A model generated the notes under the pieces. The model ran no database searches and had not been told where the DNA came from. It was given only the letters and a program-made list of their open reading frames with translations. This document shows positions 30,062 through 43,055 of a DNA stretch of 64,000 nucleotides, in pieces. Source of the DNA: Mycobacterium sp. Z3061 (GTDB lineage Bacteria; Actinomycetota; Actinomycetes; Mycobacteriales; Mycobacteriaceae); contig NZ_CP134062.1 of the NCBI RefSeq assembly GCF_031583025.1, positions 3,968,001-4,032,000 on the forward strand. Direction: 5' to 3'. A program made the translations under genes and the position numbers. Numbering within the stretch: position 1 is the first letter of the stretch; the number at the start of each line of letters is the position of its first letter.

Positions 30062-30466
30062 CTACTCGTCGAAACGACGCCGGAAGCGGTCCTCCATGCG
30101 ACTGGTGAAGGAGCCGCCCGAGCCCTTGGAACGACGCTGCCGCGACGAACCCGCCGTCGGTCCCGCTGTGTCCGGCCGGCCGGACAACCGCCGGCCGGTG
30201 ACCGCATACACCACGCCGCCGAACATCACGACGAAGCCGAGCACACTCAGGATCGGGAAGCTCCCGATCATCGTGGCCTTGAAAGCCACCCCGGAAACCA
30301 GCATGCCCAGTCCCACGACGAACAACGCCGTGCCCTGCAGGCGGCGGCGTGCGGTCGGCGCCCGAAAACCGCCGCCGCGCACACTTGACGCAAACTTGGG
30401 ATCCTCGGCGTAGAGAGCGCTCTCGATCTGATCGAGCATTCGCTGCTCATGATCGGAGAGTGGCAT
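30062..30466 (-). CDS. DUF3040 small membrane protein (Rv2169c homologue)
   Basis: The protein is 134 aa. The N-terminus MPLSDHEQRMLDQIESALYAEDPKFAS is the DUF3040 signature. Two membrane helices follow (LQGTALFVVGLGMLVSGVAF and ILSVLGFVVMFGGVVYAV), then a basic tail ending RMEDRFRRRFDE. Function is unknown; the family is restricted to actinobacteria. It is transcribed away from the divergent GNAT gene and ends at a strong terminator. Confidence 0.9.
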   Translation of the reverse strand: MPLSDHEQRMLDQIESALYAEDPKFASSVRGGGFRAPTARRRLQGTALFVVGLGMLVSGVAFKATMIGSFPILSVLGFVVMFGGVVYAVTGRRLSGRPDTAGPTAGSSRQRRSKGSGGSFTSRMEDRFRRRFDE

Positions 30467-30735
30467 TCGTCCCTCCTTGCCGACACACTGTCACGTAACC
30501 ACCGGTAGCCCGGCCCCTTGTTAGGGCAATTAACCACAATGATACGAGGTCAATCTGCGCCGTACCACTGGTTCGCAGGCGATTCTATCTCGGCTGCGGC
30601 AGTGCGACGTGATCGGCCGCAACCCGACCCGTCACACCGGGCCGTCCCGCGCCCAGTCGTGGCTGCCCGAACGCTTCGTCCGATACTGGAACGACCCGGA
30701 ACTCTTCCGCAGACGATGAAAAGGACACCCGCACC

Positions 30736-31335
30736 TTGGCGACATTCCTCATCGATTTGCCGGCCAAAGAGATGGAGCGCCGCCTCGGCGACGCTCTGAG
30801 TGTCTATGTCGATGCGATGCGTTATCCCAGAGGCACCGAGAATCAGCGGGCCGGCATGTGGCTCGAGCACACCCGGCGGCGGGGCTGGAAGGCGGTCGCC
30901 GCCGTCGAGGTCGCCGACGACGCGGCCACCCCCGGCTCGGAGGCCGAGCTGCGCAGCGCGCCGCTCGTCGGCATCGCCTATGGCTACCCGGGGGCACCCG
31001 GCCAGTGGTGGCAACAGCAGGTCGTCCTGGGCCTGCAACGCAGCGGCTTCCCGCCGCAGGCCATCGACCGGCTGATGAACAGCTATTTCGAACTGACCGA
31101 GCTGCACATCCACCCGCGCGCTCAGGGGCGTGGTCTCGGTGAGGCCCTGGCCCGGCGCCTGCTCGCGGGCCGGGACGAGAACAACGTCCTGCTGTCCACT
31201 CCGGAGAACAATGGCGAGGCCAACCGCGCCTGGCGGCTGTACCGGCGGCTCGGTTTCACCGACGTCATCCGCAGCTACTACTTCGCCGGGGATCCGCGGG
31301 CCTTCGCGATTCTGGGCCGCGCACTGCCCCTGTAA
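30736..31335 (+). CDS. GNAT-family N-acetyltransferase (Rv2170 homologue)
   Basis: The protein is 199 aa from TTG 30736; the frame has no ATG or GTG nearby, and FLIDLP-MERRLGDAL matches the family N-terminus. The acetyl-CoA motif A is ELHIHPRAQGRGLGEALARR, with LYRRLGFTDV near the C-terminus. The M. tuberculosis homologue has been reported to acetylate isocitrate dehydrogenase; the substrate here is inferred only. A 269-bp divergent gap separates it from the DUF3040 gene, and lppM follows 47 bp later on the same strand. Confidence 0.88.
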   Translation: MATFLIDLPAKEMERRLGDALSVYVDAMRYPRGTENQRAGMWLEHTRRRGWKAVAAVEVADDAATPGSEAELRSAPLVGIAYGYPGAPGQWWQQQVVLGLQRSGFPPQAIDRLMNSYFELTELHIHPRAQGRGLGEALARRLLAGRDENNVLLSTPENNGEANRAWRLYRRLGFTDVIRSYYFAGDPRAFAILGRALPL

Positions 31336-31382
31336 TTGGGCGGCTCGCCCATGGGTGGCACCGGGTCTGGCACGATGACCTG

Positions 31383-32102
31383 GTGCGAGCCAGCTCTCCC
31401 CCGCTTCCAGCCCGCGGATTTACTGCCCGGCGGCGCCGCGTACTGGCCATTCTGATGCTGCTGATGCTGGTGCCGCTGGCCACCGGCTGCCTGCGGGTGC
31501 GGGCGTCGTTGACGATCTCGCCCGACGATCAGGTGTCCGGCGAGATCATCGCCGCGGCAAAACCGAAGAACAACAAGGACACCGGGCCGCAGCTGGACAC
31601 GAACCTGCCGTTCAGCCAGAAGGTCGCTGTCTCCAACTACGACAGCGACGGCTATGTCGGTTCCCAGGCAGTCTTCTCCGACCTGACGTTCGCCGAGTTG
31701 CCGCAACTGGCCCACATGAACCCCGACGCCGCCGGCGTCAACCTGTCGCTGCGCCGCAACGGCAACCTGGTGATCCTCGAAGGCCGGGCCGACCTGACCT
31801 CGCTGACCGACCCTGATGCCGACGTCGAGCTGACCGTCGCTTTCCCGGGCACGGTCACCTCTACCAACGGCGACCGGATCGAGCCCGAAGTCGTGCAGTG
31901 GAAGCTCAAACCCGGGGTGGTCAGCACCATGACGGCGCAGGCCCGCTACACCGATCCCAACACCCGGTCGTTCACCGGGGCGGGAATCTGGCTGGGCATC
32001 GCGTCGTTCGCGGCGGCCGGAGTGGTGGCGTTGCTGGCCTGGGTCAGCCGGGACCGCTCACCCCGGTTCACCGCCTCGGGCGATAAGACAAGTTCCGGCT
32101 AA
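31383..32102 (+). CDS. lppM: LppM, putative lipoprotein
   Basis: The protein is 239 aa from GTG 31383. A basic n-region (ARRRR), a hydrophobic core (VLAILMLLMLVPLA) and the lipobox LATGC with Cys36 indicate a lipoprotein. The mature domain (about 37-195) starts LRVRASLTISPDDQVSGEI. An additional C-terminal membrane helix (WLGIASFAAAGVVALLAWV) precedes a short tail. In M. tuberculosis LppM is linked to phagosome interaction and PIM/LAM-related phenotypes. The second membrane span is unusual for a lipoprotein. Confidence 0.9.
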   Translation: MRASSPPLPARGFTARRRRVLAILMLLMLVPLATGCLRVRASLTISPDDQVSGEIIAAAKPKNNKDTGPQLDTNLPFSQKVAVSNYDSDGYVGSQAVFSDLTFAELPQLAHMNPDAAGVNLSLRRNGNLVILEGRADLTSLTDPDADVELTVAFPGTVTSTNGDRIEPEVVQWKLKPGVVSTMTAQARYTDPNTRSFTGAGIWLGIASFAAAGVVALLAWVSRDRSPRFTASGDKTSSG

Positions 32103-32122
32103 TCGCGATCGCAAGAGCGGCG

Positions 32123-32152
32123 TAGCCGGTCGCTGCGGGTCGCGACAATCGG

Positions 32153-32155
<3 letters not shown>
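32123..32155. terminator. Possible bidirectional hairpin between convergent genes
   Basis: TAGCCG-GTCGC and GCGAC-AAT-CGGCTA form an 11-bp stem with a three-base bulge and an 8-base loop. It sits between the lppM stop and the stop of the convergent MTHFR-like gene, which it overlaps. There is no T-run, so terminator activity is uncertain. Confidence 0.4.
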
Positions 32156-34323
<2,168 letters not shown>

Positions 34324-34325
34324 CC

Positions 34326-35876
34326 ATGACAGACGCGACCCCCGCCGCGCCGAAACAGAGCTACCGGCAGCGTCTTTCCCGGTTGCGCACCTTCGCCACC
34401 GCTGCCGAGGGCGCACCCGCGCGACTGGGATTCCTCGGGGCGGTGCTCATCACCGCCGGCGGCCTCGGCGCCGGCAGCACCCGGCAGCACGACCCACTGC
34501 TGGAGTCGATTCACCTGTCCTGGTTGCGTTTTGGGCACGGGCTGGTGTTGTCCTCGATCCTGCTGTGGATCGGCGTCGGTCTGATGCTGATCGCCTGGCT
34601 GCGGCTGGGCCGGCAGTGCCTGGCCGGCGCGGCCTCCGAATTCACCATGCGGGCCACCACCGCGTTCTGGCTCGCGCCTCTGCTGTTGTCGGTGCCGGTG
34701 TTCAGTCGCGACACCTATTCATATCTCGCGCAGGGCGCGTTGTTGCGCGACGGCCTGGACCCTTACGCGGTCGGCCCGGTCGGTAACCCCAACTCGCTGC
34801 TCGACGACGTCTCCCCGATCTGGACGATCACCACCGCTCCCTACGGTCCGGCATTCATCCTGATCGCCAAGCTGGTCACGATGATCGTCGGCAACAACGT
34901 GGTCGCCGGCACGATGTTGTTGCGCTTGTGCATGCTGCCCGGCCTGGCGCTGCTGATCTGGGCCGCTCCCCGGCTGGCGCACCACCTGGGCACCGACGGC
35001 GCCAAGGCGCTGTGGATCTGCGTGCTCAACCCGCTGGTGCTCATCCATCTGATGGGCGGGGTGCACAACGAGATGTTGATGGTCGGCCTGATGGCCGCCG
35101 GCATCGCGCTGACTCTGCAACGTCACCACGTCGCGGGGATCACGCTGCTCACCATCGCGATCGCGGTCAAAGCGACCGCGGGCCTGGCACTGCCGTTCCT
35201 GTGCTGGGTCTGGATGCGTCATCTGCGCGAGGATCGCGGCTGGCGGCCCGTCCGCGCGTTCCTGACCGCCGCGCTGGCGTCGTCGGTGATTTGCGTCGTC
35301 GGGTTCGCGGTGCTGTCGCTGGTGGCCGGGGTCGGGCTCGGCTGGCTGACCGCGCTGGCCGGCTCGGTGAAGATCATCAACTGGCTGACCATCCCCACGG
35401 CCGCGGCGAACATCATCCACGCTTTCAGCAGCGGCTTCTTCGCGGTGCAGTTCTACACCGTGTTGCGGGTCGCCCGGCTGGTCGGAATCCTGGTCATCCT
35501 CGTGTCGCTGCCGGTGCTGTGGTGGCGATTCCGCCGCGACGACCGGGACGCGCTGCTCGGCATTTTCGGGGTGATGCTGGTCGTCGTGCTGTTCGTCCCC
35601 GCCGCGCTGCCGTGGTACTACTCGTGGCCACTGGCGGTGCTCGCCCCGCTGGCCCAGTCCCGCCGGGCGATGGCGGTGATCGCGGGATTTTCGACGTGGA
35701 TCATGGTGATCTTCAAGCCCGACGGGTCCCACGGCATGTATTCCTGGCTGCATGTCGGGCTCGCGACCGCATTCGCGGTGCTGGCGTGGTATTCGCTGTA
35801 CCGCGAGCCGGAGCCGGCCGAGGACCAGGACGAGGACGGGGTGGCGATCAGTACACCGGGGGTCAGTACGCCATAG
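34326..35876 (+). CDS. mptA: MptA, alpha-1,6-mannosyltransferase of lipomannan core
   Basis: The protein is 516 aa with about 12-13 membrane helices, a GT-C type glycosyltransferase using polyprenyl-phosphomannose. Visible family segments: VFSRDTYSYLAQGALLRDGLDPY with the catalytic acidic loop in the first external region, GGVHNEMLMVGLMAAG and PAALPWYYSWPLAVL. In mycobacteria MptA extends the distal alpha-1,6-mannan backbone of LM/LAM. It follows idsA2 by 2 bases. Its last 14 bases overlap the end of the convergent Rv2175c-like gene. Confidence 0.95.
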   Translation: MTDATPAAPKQSYRQRLSRLRTFATAAEGAPARLGFLGAVLITAGGLGAGSTRQHDPLLESIHLSWLRFGHGLVLSSILLWIGVGLMLIAWLRLGRQCLAGAASEFTMRATTAFWLAPLLLSVPVFSRDTYSYLAQGALLRDGLDPYAVGPVGNPNSLLDDVSPIWTITTAPYGPAFILIAKLVTMIVGNNVVAGTMLLRLCMLPGLALLIWAAPRLAHHLGTDGAKALWICVLNPLVLIHLMGGVHNEMLMVGLMAAGIALTLQRHHVAGITLLTIAIAVKATAGLALPFLCWVWMRHLREDRGWRPVRAFLTAALASSVICVVGFAVLSLVAGVGLGWLTALAGSVKIINWLTIPTAAANIIHAFSSGFFAVQFYTVLRVARLVGILVILVSLPVLWWRFRRDDRDALLGIFGVMLVVVLFVPAALPWYYSWPLAVLAPLAQSRRAMAVIAGFSTWIMVIFKPDGSHGMYSWLHVGLATAFAVLAWYSLYREPEPAEDQDEDGVAISTPGVSTP

Positions 35877-36267
35877 CCTGGGCGCGCCGTACCACCTCGC
35901 GGGCCTGGTGGGCATGCAGCGCGTCAACCGGGCGGGCGTTGTTCAGCGCGTCGCGGGAGCCGTCGCGGGTGACGGTCAGCGACGGGTCCGGGGTGAACAG
36001 CCAGCGCACGATCTCGGTCTCGTGATAGCCGCCGTCGTGCAGGATCGTCAGCAGGCCGGGCAGGCTCTTGACCACCTGGCCGGTGCTGGTGAAGAAGACC
36101 TGCGGCACCACTACGCCACCGTCGCGTCGCACCGCTACCAGGTGGCCTTCCCGCAACTGCTGCAGAACCTTGCTCACCGAGATGCCGAGCAGTTCGGCGA
36201 CCCGGGACAGGTCATAGGTTGGTTCGTCAGGATCCAGAACATCGTCGCCGGCCGGGATGCTGCCCAC
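35863..36267 (-). CDS. Winged-helix DNA-binding protein, PknL substrate homologue (Rv2175c)
   Basis: The protein is 134 aa from GTG 36267. The N-terminal helix-turn-helix is YDLSRVAELLGISVSKVLQQLREG, followed by VPQVFFTSTGQVVKSLPGLLTILHDGGY and the C-terminal RPVDALHAHQAREVVRRAQAMAY. In M. tuberculosis this DNA-binding protein is phosphorylated by PknL on a threonine near the N-terminus. Here an in-frame TAG at 36279-36277 forbids a longer N-terminus, so that segment is absent. It is divergent from pknL, consistent with a shared regulatory role. Confidence 0.92.
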   Translation of the reverse strand: MGSIPAGDDVLDPDEPTYDLSRVAELLGISVSKVLQQLREGHLVAVRRDGGVVVPQVFFTSTGQVVKSLPGLLTILHDGGYHETEIVRWLFTPDPSLTVTRDGSRDALNNARPVDALHAHQAREVVRRAQAMAY

Positions 36268-36334
36268 GACGTCAGTCTAGAACTTGCCGGGCGGCCAAGT
36301 GTGCGCGTTCCGGGATCGAATTGCGCCGCCCACC

Positions 36335-36340
36335 TACGAT
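36335..36340 (+). promoter_or_regulatory. Candidate -10 element for a leaderless pknL message
   Basis: TACGAT is a clean TAnnnT -10 hexamer, and GTG 36347 follows after exactly 6 bases, where transcription should begin. This supports a leaderless mRNA, common in mycobacteria, and favours GTG 36347 as the pknL start. Confidence 0.45.
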
Positions 36341-36346
36341 GGCCCA

Positions 36347-38979
<2,633 letters not shown>

Positions 38980-39486
38980 TCAGGGCGAACGGCGCTGGGC
39001 CGCTTCGTCTGCCGAGGCGATTATCTGAAAGCGGCGCAGCTGATCCCGGGCGTCGACCAGCGCGTCGTGCGCATCGGGAGACCTGGGCGGCAGGCGCGGA
39101 GATCCGCGGTCCTCCCACAGCTGTCGCAACTCCCGGGTGAATCGGGGGATCGCCCTGGGCAGATTGGGCATCGTCCCCCACAGCTGGCACAGGACCACAT
39201 GGTCGTAAGCACCAAGCCAGGCCCACAGTTCGATGGGTTCTGAGCCGTTGACGCCCAGGAACTGCTCCAGGTCGGCGCGGATCCGCCGCCGCGAGCGCCA
39301 CAGCTGCGACGACGGCGACGGCAGCTTCGGCAGGACGTGAGATCGCACCCAGTTGCCGGCTCGTCCAGGGTCGAATTCGGAGGACACGGCGTAGTACTCC
39401 CGGCCGTCTTCGGCGACCACGCCTATCGAGATCAGCTCGATGGTGCGGCCGTCCTCGATGAATTCGGTGTCGTAGAAGTACCGCAC
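38980..39486 (-). CDS. RNase AS-like DEDD 3'-5' exoribonuclease (Rv2179c homologue)
   Basis: The protein is 168 aa from GTG 39486. The Exo I motif is FYDTEFIEDGRTIELISIG with Asp6 and Glu8, WAWLGAYDHVVL supplies the Exo II Asp and PDAHDALVDARDQLRRF the Exo III His/Asp. The M. tuberculosis enzyme is a metal-dependent RNase that trims poly(A)-tailed RNA. It is 34 bp upstream of aroG on the same strand, so the two may be co-transcribed. Confidence 0.93.
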   Translation of the reverse strand: MRYFYDTEFIEDGRTIELISIGVVAEDGREYYAVSSEFDPGRAGNWVRSHVLPKLPSPSSQLWRSRRRIRADLEQFLGVNGSEPIELWAWLGAYDHVVLCQLWGTMPNLPRAIPRFTRELRQLWEDRGSPRLPPRSPDAHDALVDARDQLRRFQIIASADEAAQRRSP

Positions 39487-39512
39487 CGCCGCAGCTTAGT
39501 TCGCCTCAGTTG

Positions 39513-39574
39513 CGCGAGCAGACGCGAACTCGCACGCTGCGGCGCGCCGCAGTGCGAGTTCGCGTCTGCTCGCG
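39513..39574. repeat. Long perfect inverted repeat
   Basis: Arms 39513-39535 and 39552-39574 are perfect reverse complements over 23 bases (left arm begins CGCGAGCAGACGCGAACTCG). Between them lie GC and a 14-base perfect palindrome TGCGGCGCGCCGCA, so the whole element can fold into a ~30-bp hairpin with a 2-base bulge. It sits in the 98-bp gap between two minus-strand genes and has no T-run. The arm resembles dispersed GCGAGCAGACGC-type intergenic palindromes known in mycobacteria. Confidence 0.85.
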
Positions 39575-39584
39575 GTTGCGGCAG

Positions 39585-40475
39585 TTACCCACCGATCAGG
39601 ATGGGCCCGGTGTCCGGCGGCGGCGCGGGGTGCACCTCGAGGTCCAGTTGCGCATCGACGGTGCGCTCATCGGGCAGCCGCGGAGTTCCGGCGATCGCGC
39701 CCTGCAGCCACAGCTTGGCCTGCACCACCGGGCGCCGCCATCGGCGTTCGCGCGCCAGCGCGCGCCGCATCTTCGCCGGTCGGGCTGTGTAACGCCACCG
39801 CGCCCACGGCGCGTGCGGACGTGACAACCGGACCGCCCCGATGATCAGCAGCACCACGATGAACATGCCGAGCAAACCGGTCCACACCTTGCCCTTGAGC
39901 AGCACGATCACCGCCAGCGGCAGGGTAACCACCAGCGCGGAGGCCAGCGTGCTCTGCAGCGTCAGCCAGTCACCGTCGTAGCGGATCGGCAGCACGAACA
40001 TCAGCGGGTGCAGACCCAGCATCAAGAGCCCGGCCACCGCGACCGCGGCGAACACCGCATCCACCGAGCTGCGGCCGTCTTCCTCCCAGTACACGTCGGA
40101 CAAGTGCAGGATCAGCGCGTACTCGTCCAGCACCAGCGCCGCGCCGATTCCGAAAAGTACTGCCGCCAGGGTGAGTTGGGGTTCCTGGCCGTTGACCGCC
40201 AGGGTCACCAGGGTGAGCCCGGACAGCATCACCAGCACCACCCCGAACGCAACGTGATGGATGTGCACGGTCCCGACGTGAATATTGCGCGGCTGCCACC
40301 ACCGCGCCGGCCGGTCCCGATCGGTCCGGTGCCGGATGAAGCGCACACAGGACCGTGTGACGAAGAACGTCAAGATGAAGGCGACCAGGCAACACAGCAA
40401 CGGCAACCGGCCGCGGTCGATGATGTCGTGCTGCAGCCAGTGGTGCACCACAAAAAAGCTACGCCGCAGTGGCAC
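39585..40475 (-). CDS. Multi-pass membrane protein (Rv2180c homologue)
   Basis: About 296 aa from GTG 40475, with GGGTG upstream; GTG 40448 is an alternative. About six or seven membrane helices are visible (e.g. [59 protein letters not shown]). Conserved-looking polar patches are [12 protein letters not shown] (three His) and [19 protein letters not shown] between helices, which could be catalytic or metal-binding. The tail is basic. Function is unknown. It is divergent from mptC across 66 bases, suggesting a shared promoter region and a link to lipoglycan synthesis. Confidence 0.85.
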   Translation of the reverse strand: MPLRRSFFVVHHWLQHDIIDRGRLPLLCCLVAFILTFFVTRSCVRFIRHRTDRDRPARWWQPRNIHVGTVHIHHVAFGVVLVMLSGLTLVTLAVNGQEPQLTLAAVLFGIGAALVLDEYALILHLSDVYWEEDGRSSVDAVFAAVAVAGLLMLGLHPLMFVLPIRYDGDWLTLQSTLASALVVTLPLAVIVLLKGKVWTGLLGMFIVVLLIIGAVRLSRPHAPWARWRYTARPAKMRRALARERRWRRPVVQAKLWLQGAIAGTPRLPDERTVDAQLDLEVHPAPPPDTGPILIGG

Positions 40476-40541
40476 GCGACACCCGTAAGCCGCGCTGCTC
40501 GGGCAAGACAAGCCGAAATAACGATTAGGCTGTTCCCTGAC

Positions 40542-41819
40542 ATGAGTAAATGGCGGTCGCCCGGGGTGGGCAGTCAACTCGGGCGGGTTTCGCTATGGTG
40601 CCTGCTCTGGCTGCTTGCCGCCCTGGCGATGACTTACACGTGCTGGCAGCTGTTCGGCCACATTCCGTACCGCATCGACATCGACGTCTATCAGATGGGT
40701 GGCCGCGCCTGGCTGGACGGGCGCCCGCTCTACACCGGCAACGTGATGTTCCACACACCCATCGTGGATCTGCCGTTCACTTATCCCCCGCTGGCCGCCA
40801 TCGCGTTCAGCCCGTTCGCCTGGATGGGGATGCCCGTCGCCAGTGTCGTGATCACCGCGCTGACGCTGGTGGTGCTGTTGGTGTCGACGACGATCGTGCT
40901 GAGCCGCCTCGACGTGTGGGGCGAGTCGACGCTGCTGCCCGGTCCGGCCTGGCTGCGCCGCGGGTGGTTGGCCGTCGTGATCGTCGCGCCGGCGTCGATC
41001 TGGCTGGAGCCGATCGCGTCGAACTTCGCTTTCGGCCAGATCAACGCCATCCTGATGACGCTGGTGATCGCCGACTGTTTCCCGCGCCGCACGCCCTGGC
41101 CGCGCGGTCTGCTGCTGGGCCTGGGGATTGCGCTCAAGCTGACCCCGGCGGTGTTCCTGCTGTATTTCCTGCTGCGCCGGGACAACCGGGCCGCGCTGAC
41201 GTCGCTGGCGTCGTTCGCGGGCGCGACCTTACTGGGCTTCGTGCTCGCCTGGCGAGACTCCTGCGAGTACTGGACCGAAACGCTGCCCCACACCGACCGC
41301 ATCGGCGAGGCGGCCCTGAACACCGACCAGAACATCGCGGGCTCGCTGGCCCGGTTGGGGCTCGACCAGCACGAGCGTTTTCCGCTGTGGGTGCTCGCCT
41401 GTCTGCTGGTGCTGGCCGCGACCGTCTGGGCGATGCGCCGAGTGCTCAAGGCCGGCGAACCGACGCTGGCCATAATCTGTGTGGCGCTGTTCGGGCTGGT
41501 GGTTTCCCCGGTGTCGTGGTCGCATCACTGGGTGTGGATGCTGCCCGCGGTGCTGGTGACCGGGATTCTGGCCTGGCGTCGCCGCAACGTTGCACTGGGC
41601 GTCGTTACCGCCGCGGGGCTGGCGTTGATGCACTGGTCGCCGATTGACCTGCTGCCCAAGCATCACGAGACGACGGCGAACTGGTGGCGCCAGCTAGTCG
41701 GAATGTCCTACGTCTGGTGGGCGCTGGCCGTCATCGTCGTGGCCGGCCTCACGGTCACCGCCGCGATCGCGCCGACGCGCTCGACACCCCGCGAGCGCAC
41801 GCCGGTCGCGGCCGCCTGA
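40542..41819 (+). CDS. mptC: MptC-like alpha-1,2-mannosyltransferase (Rv2181 homologue)
   Basis: The protein is 426 aa from ATG 40542; the frame is open much further upstream but only this start gives the family N-terminus ([11 protein letters not shown]). It has about ten membrane helices in a GT87 (DUF2029) fold. The first external loop carries the catalytic-type acidic motif [38 protein letters not shown] and [16 protein letters not shown] are further family hallmarks. It adds alpha-1,2-mannose branches or caps to LM/LAM from polyprenyl-phosphomannose on the outer membrane face. Confidence 0.93.
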   Translation: MSKWRSPGVGSQLGRVSLWCLLWLLAALAMTYTCWQLFGHIPYRIDIDVYQMGGRAWLDGRPLYTGNVMFHTPIVDLPFTYPPLAAIAFSPFAWMGMPVASVVITALTLVVLLVSTTIVLSRLDVWGESTLLPGPAWLRRGWLAVVIVAPASIWLEPIASNFAFGQINAILMTLVIADCFPRRTPWPRGLLLGLGIALKLTPAVFLLYFLLRRDNRAALTSLASFAGATLLGFVLAWRDSCEYWTETLPHTDRIGEAALNTDQNIAGSLARLGLDQHERFPLWVLACLLVLAATVWAMRRVLKAGEPTLAIICVALFGLVVSPVSWSHHWVWMLPAVLVTGILAWRRRNVALGVVTAAGLALMHWSPIDLLPKHHETTANWWRQLVGMSYVWWALAVIVVAGLTVTAAIAPTRSTPRERTPVAAA

Positions 41820-41831
41820 CGCGGCAGCGCT

Positions 41832-42581
41832 TCAACCGACCGCGGTCTCCGGGATCCGCGCCGGGACTGACGATTCCGCGTCGGAATCTTTTGTGTCACC
41901 GTCTTCGGCACTGCCGTCCTTGACCGTGGCGGCGTAGATGTCGACGTATTCCTGACCGGACAGGCCCATCAGCTCATACATCACCTCGTCGATGACGGCG
42001 CGCTCGATGAAGTGGTTTCCGGCCAGGCCGTCGAACCGGGAGAAGTCCATCGGCTTGCCGAAACGGACGGTGACGCGGCCGAACCGCAGCCGCGTCGTAC
42101 CGGGCGGGTTCACCACATCGGTGCCGATCATCGCCACCGGGATCACCGGGACGCCCGTCTGCAGGGCGAGTCGCGCCAGGCCGGTCTTGCCCTTGTAGAG
42201 CCGCCCGTCCGGTGAGCGGGTGCCCTCGGGGTACATGCCCAGCAATTTGCCCTGGCCCAGCAACCGCTCCGCGGTCGTCAGAGCGGCCTGAGCGGCTTCG
42301 GCATCGGTACGGTCGATCGGCACCTGACCGACAGCGGTATAGAACCAGCGGTTGAACCTGCCCTTGATGCCGGTACCGGTGAAGTACTCGGCCTTGGCGA
42401 GGAAGGTGATCCGGCGACGCACCACCAGCGGCAGGAAGAAGCTGTCCATCACCGCCAAGTGGTTGCTGGCCAGAATCGCCGGGCCAGAACTGGGAATGTG
42501 CTCTAGCCCTTCGACTTTGGGACGGCCGATCAAAGACAGCAACGGACCGAGGAGGACGTACTTAAACAGGTAGTACCACAT
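41832..42581 (-). CDS. PlsC-type 1-acyl-glycerol-3-phosphate acyltransferase (Rv2182c homologue)
   Basis: The protein is 249 aa from ATG 42581, with GGAGGG 3 bases upstream. Catalytic motif I is SNHLAVMDSFF, a HxxxxD variant (His and Asp, spacing NHLAVMD). Motif III is MYPEGTRSPDG, with VPVIPVAMIGTD downstream. One N-terminal hydrophobic segment anchors it. The family acylates lysophosphatidate at sn-2; the mycobacterial orthologue has been reported to set palmitate positioning in phospholipids. The acidic tail (EDGDTKDSDAE) is variable. It converges with mptC, 12 bp away. Confidence 0.92.
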   Translation of the reverse strand: MWYYLFKYVLLGPLLSLIGRPKVEGLEHIPSSGPAILASNHLAVMDSFFLPLVVRRRITFLAKAEYFTGTGIKGRFNRWFYTAVGQVPIDRTDAEAAQAALTTAERLLGQGKLLGMYPEGTRSPDGRLYKGKTGLARLALQTGVPVIPVAMIGTDVVNPPGTTRLRFGRVTVRFGKPMDFSRFDGLAGNHFIERAVIDEVMYELMGLSGQEYVDIYAATVKDGSAEDGDTKDSDAESSVPARIPETAVG

Positions 42582-42677
42582 TGGCCCTCCCTCTCGCCCA
42601 CACCCGTTGGTGACTGCGCCAACTGTACCCACCCGCGCTGAGTCCGACCACCTCGCGAGCGCTGCCGCGGCGCCGGG

Positions 42678-43055
42678 TCACTCCTGGACCGTCACGGGGA
42701 TGGACTGATAACCCGTCTTGGCGGCGGCCTTGCCGTTGGTCCGCGAGGCGGGCGGTTCGGCGTTGCCGGCCACGTCCTCGGGCGGCGTCGCCGTGCGATC
42801 GATGTCGTCGACGATGGCCTGAATCACTCCCAGCAGGGCGACACTGTGATCGGCGATGACCGTCACCAACGGATGCTGCTCACCATTGACCGCCGCGGCC
42901 AGTGCGCACACCGGGCACCACACCTGCTGGCACTTACCGGGCGTGCCGCCCGTGGCCATGGTGGCCGCCGCCCGCACGGCCGGGTCGATGCCGTCCAGGA
43001 TCGCCTGGGCGAGCCTGCGCAACTCGGGACCGATCTCGGTATGACCCGTACTCAC
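42678..43055 (-). CDS. Conserved mycobacterial protein of unknown function (Rv2183c homologue)
   Basis: About 125 aa from GTG 43055, chosen because GGAGGT lies 9 bases upstream and the GTG overlaps the previous stop as GTGA. ATG 43064 is possible but directly abuts that ribosome-binding site. The sequence has a Cys pair in CQQVWCPVCALAAA (C-x4-C-x2-C), possibly metal-binding, and a helical segment LVTVIADHSVALLGVIQAIVDDI. The C-terminus is low-complexity. It is the last gene of the SRPBCC / ArsA-like ATPase / Rv2183c operon. No function is inferred. Confidence 0.8.
   Translation of the reverse strand: MSTGHTEIGPELRRLAQAILDGIDPAVRAAATMATGGTPGKCQQVWCPVCALAAAVNGEQHPLVTVIADHSVALLGVIQAIVDDIDRTATPPEDVAGNAEPPASRTNGKAAAKTGYQSIPVTVQE

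Noticed and set aside
40008..40541. Upstream extension of the mptC frame
   Set aside because: It lies opposite the multi-pass membrane protein gene, and the GT87 N-terminus starts at ATG 40542.
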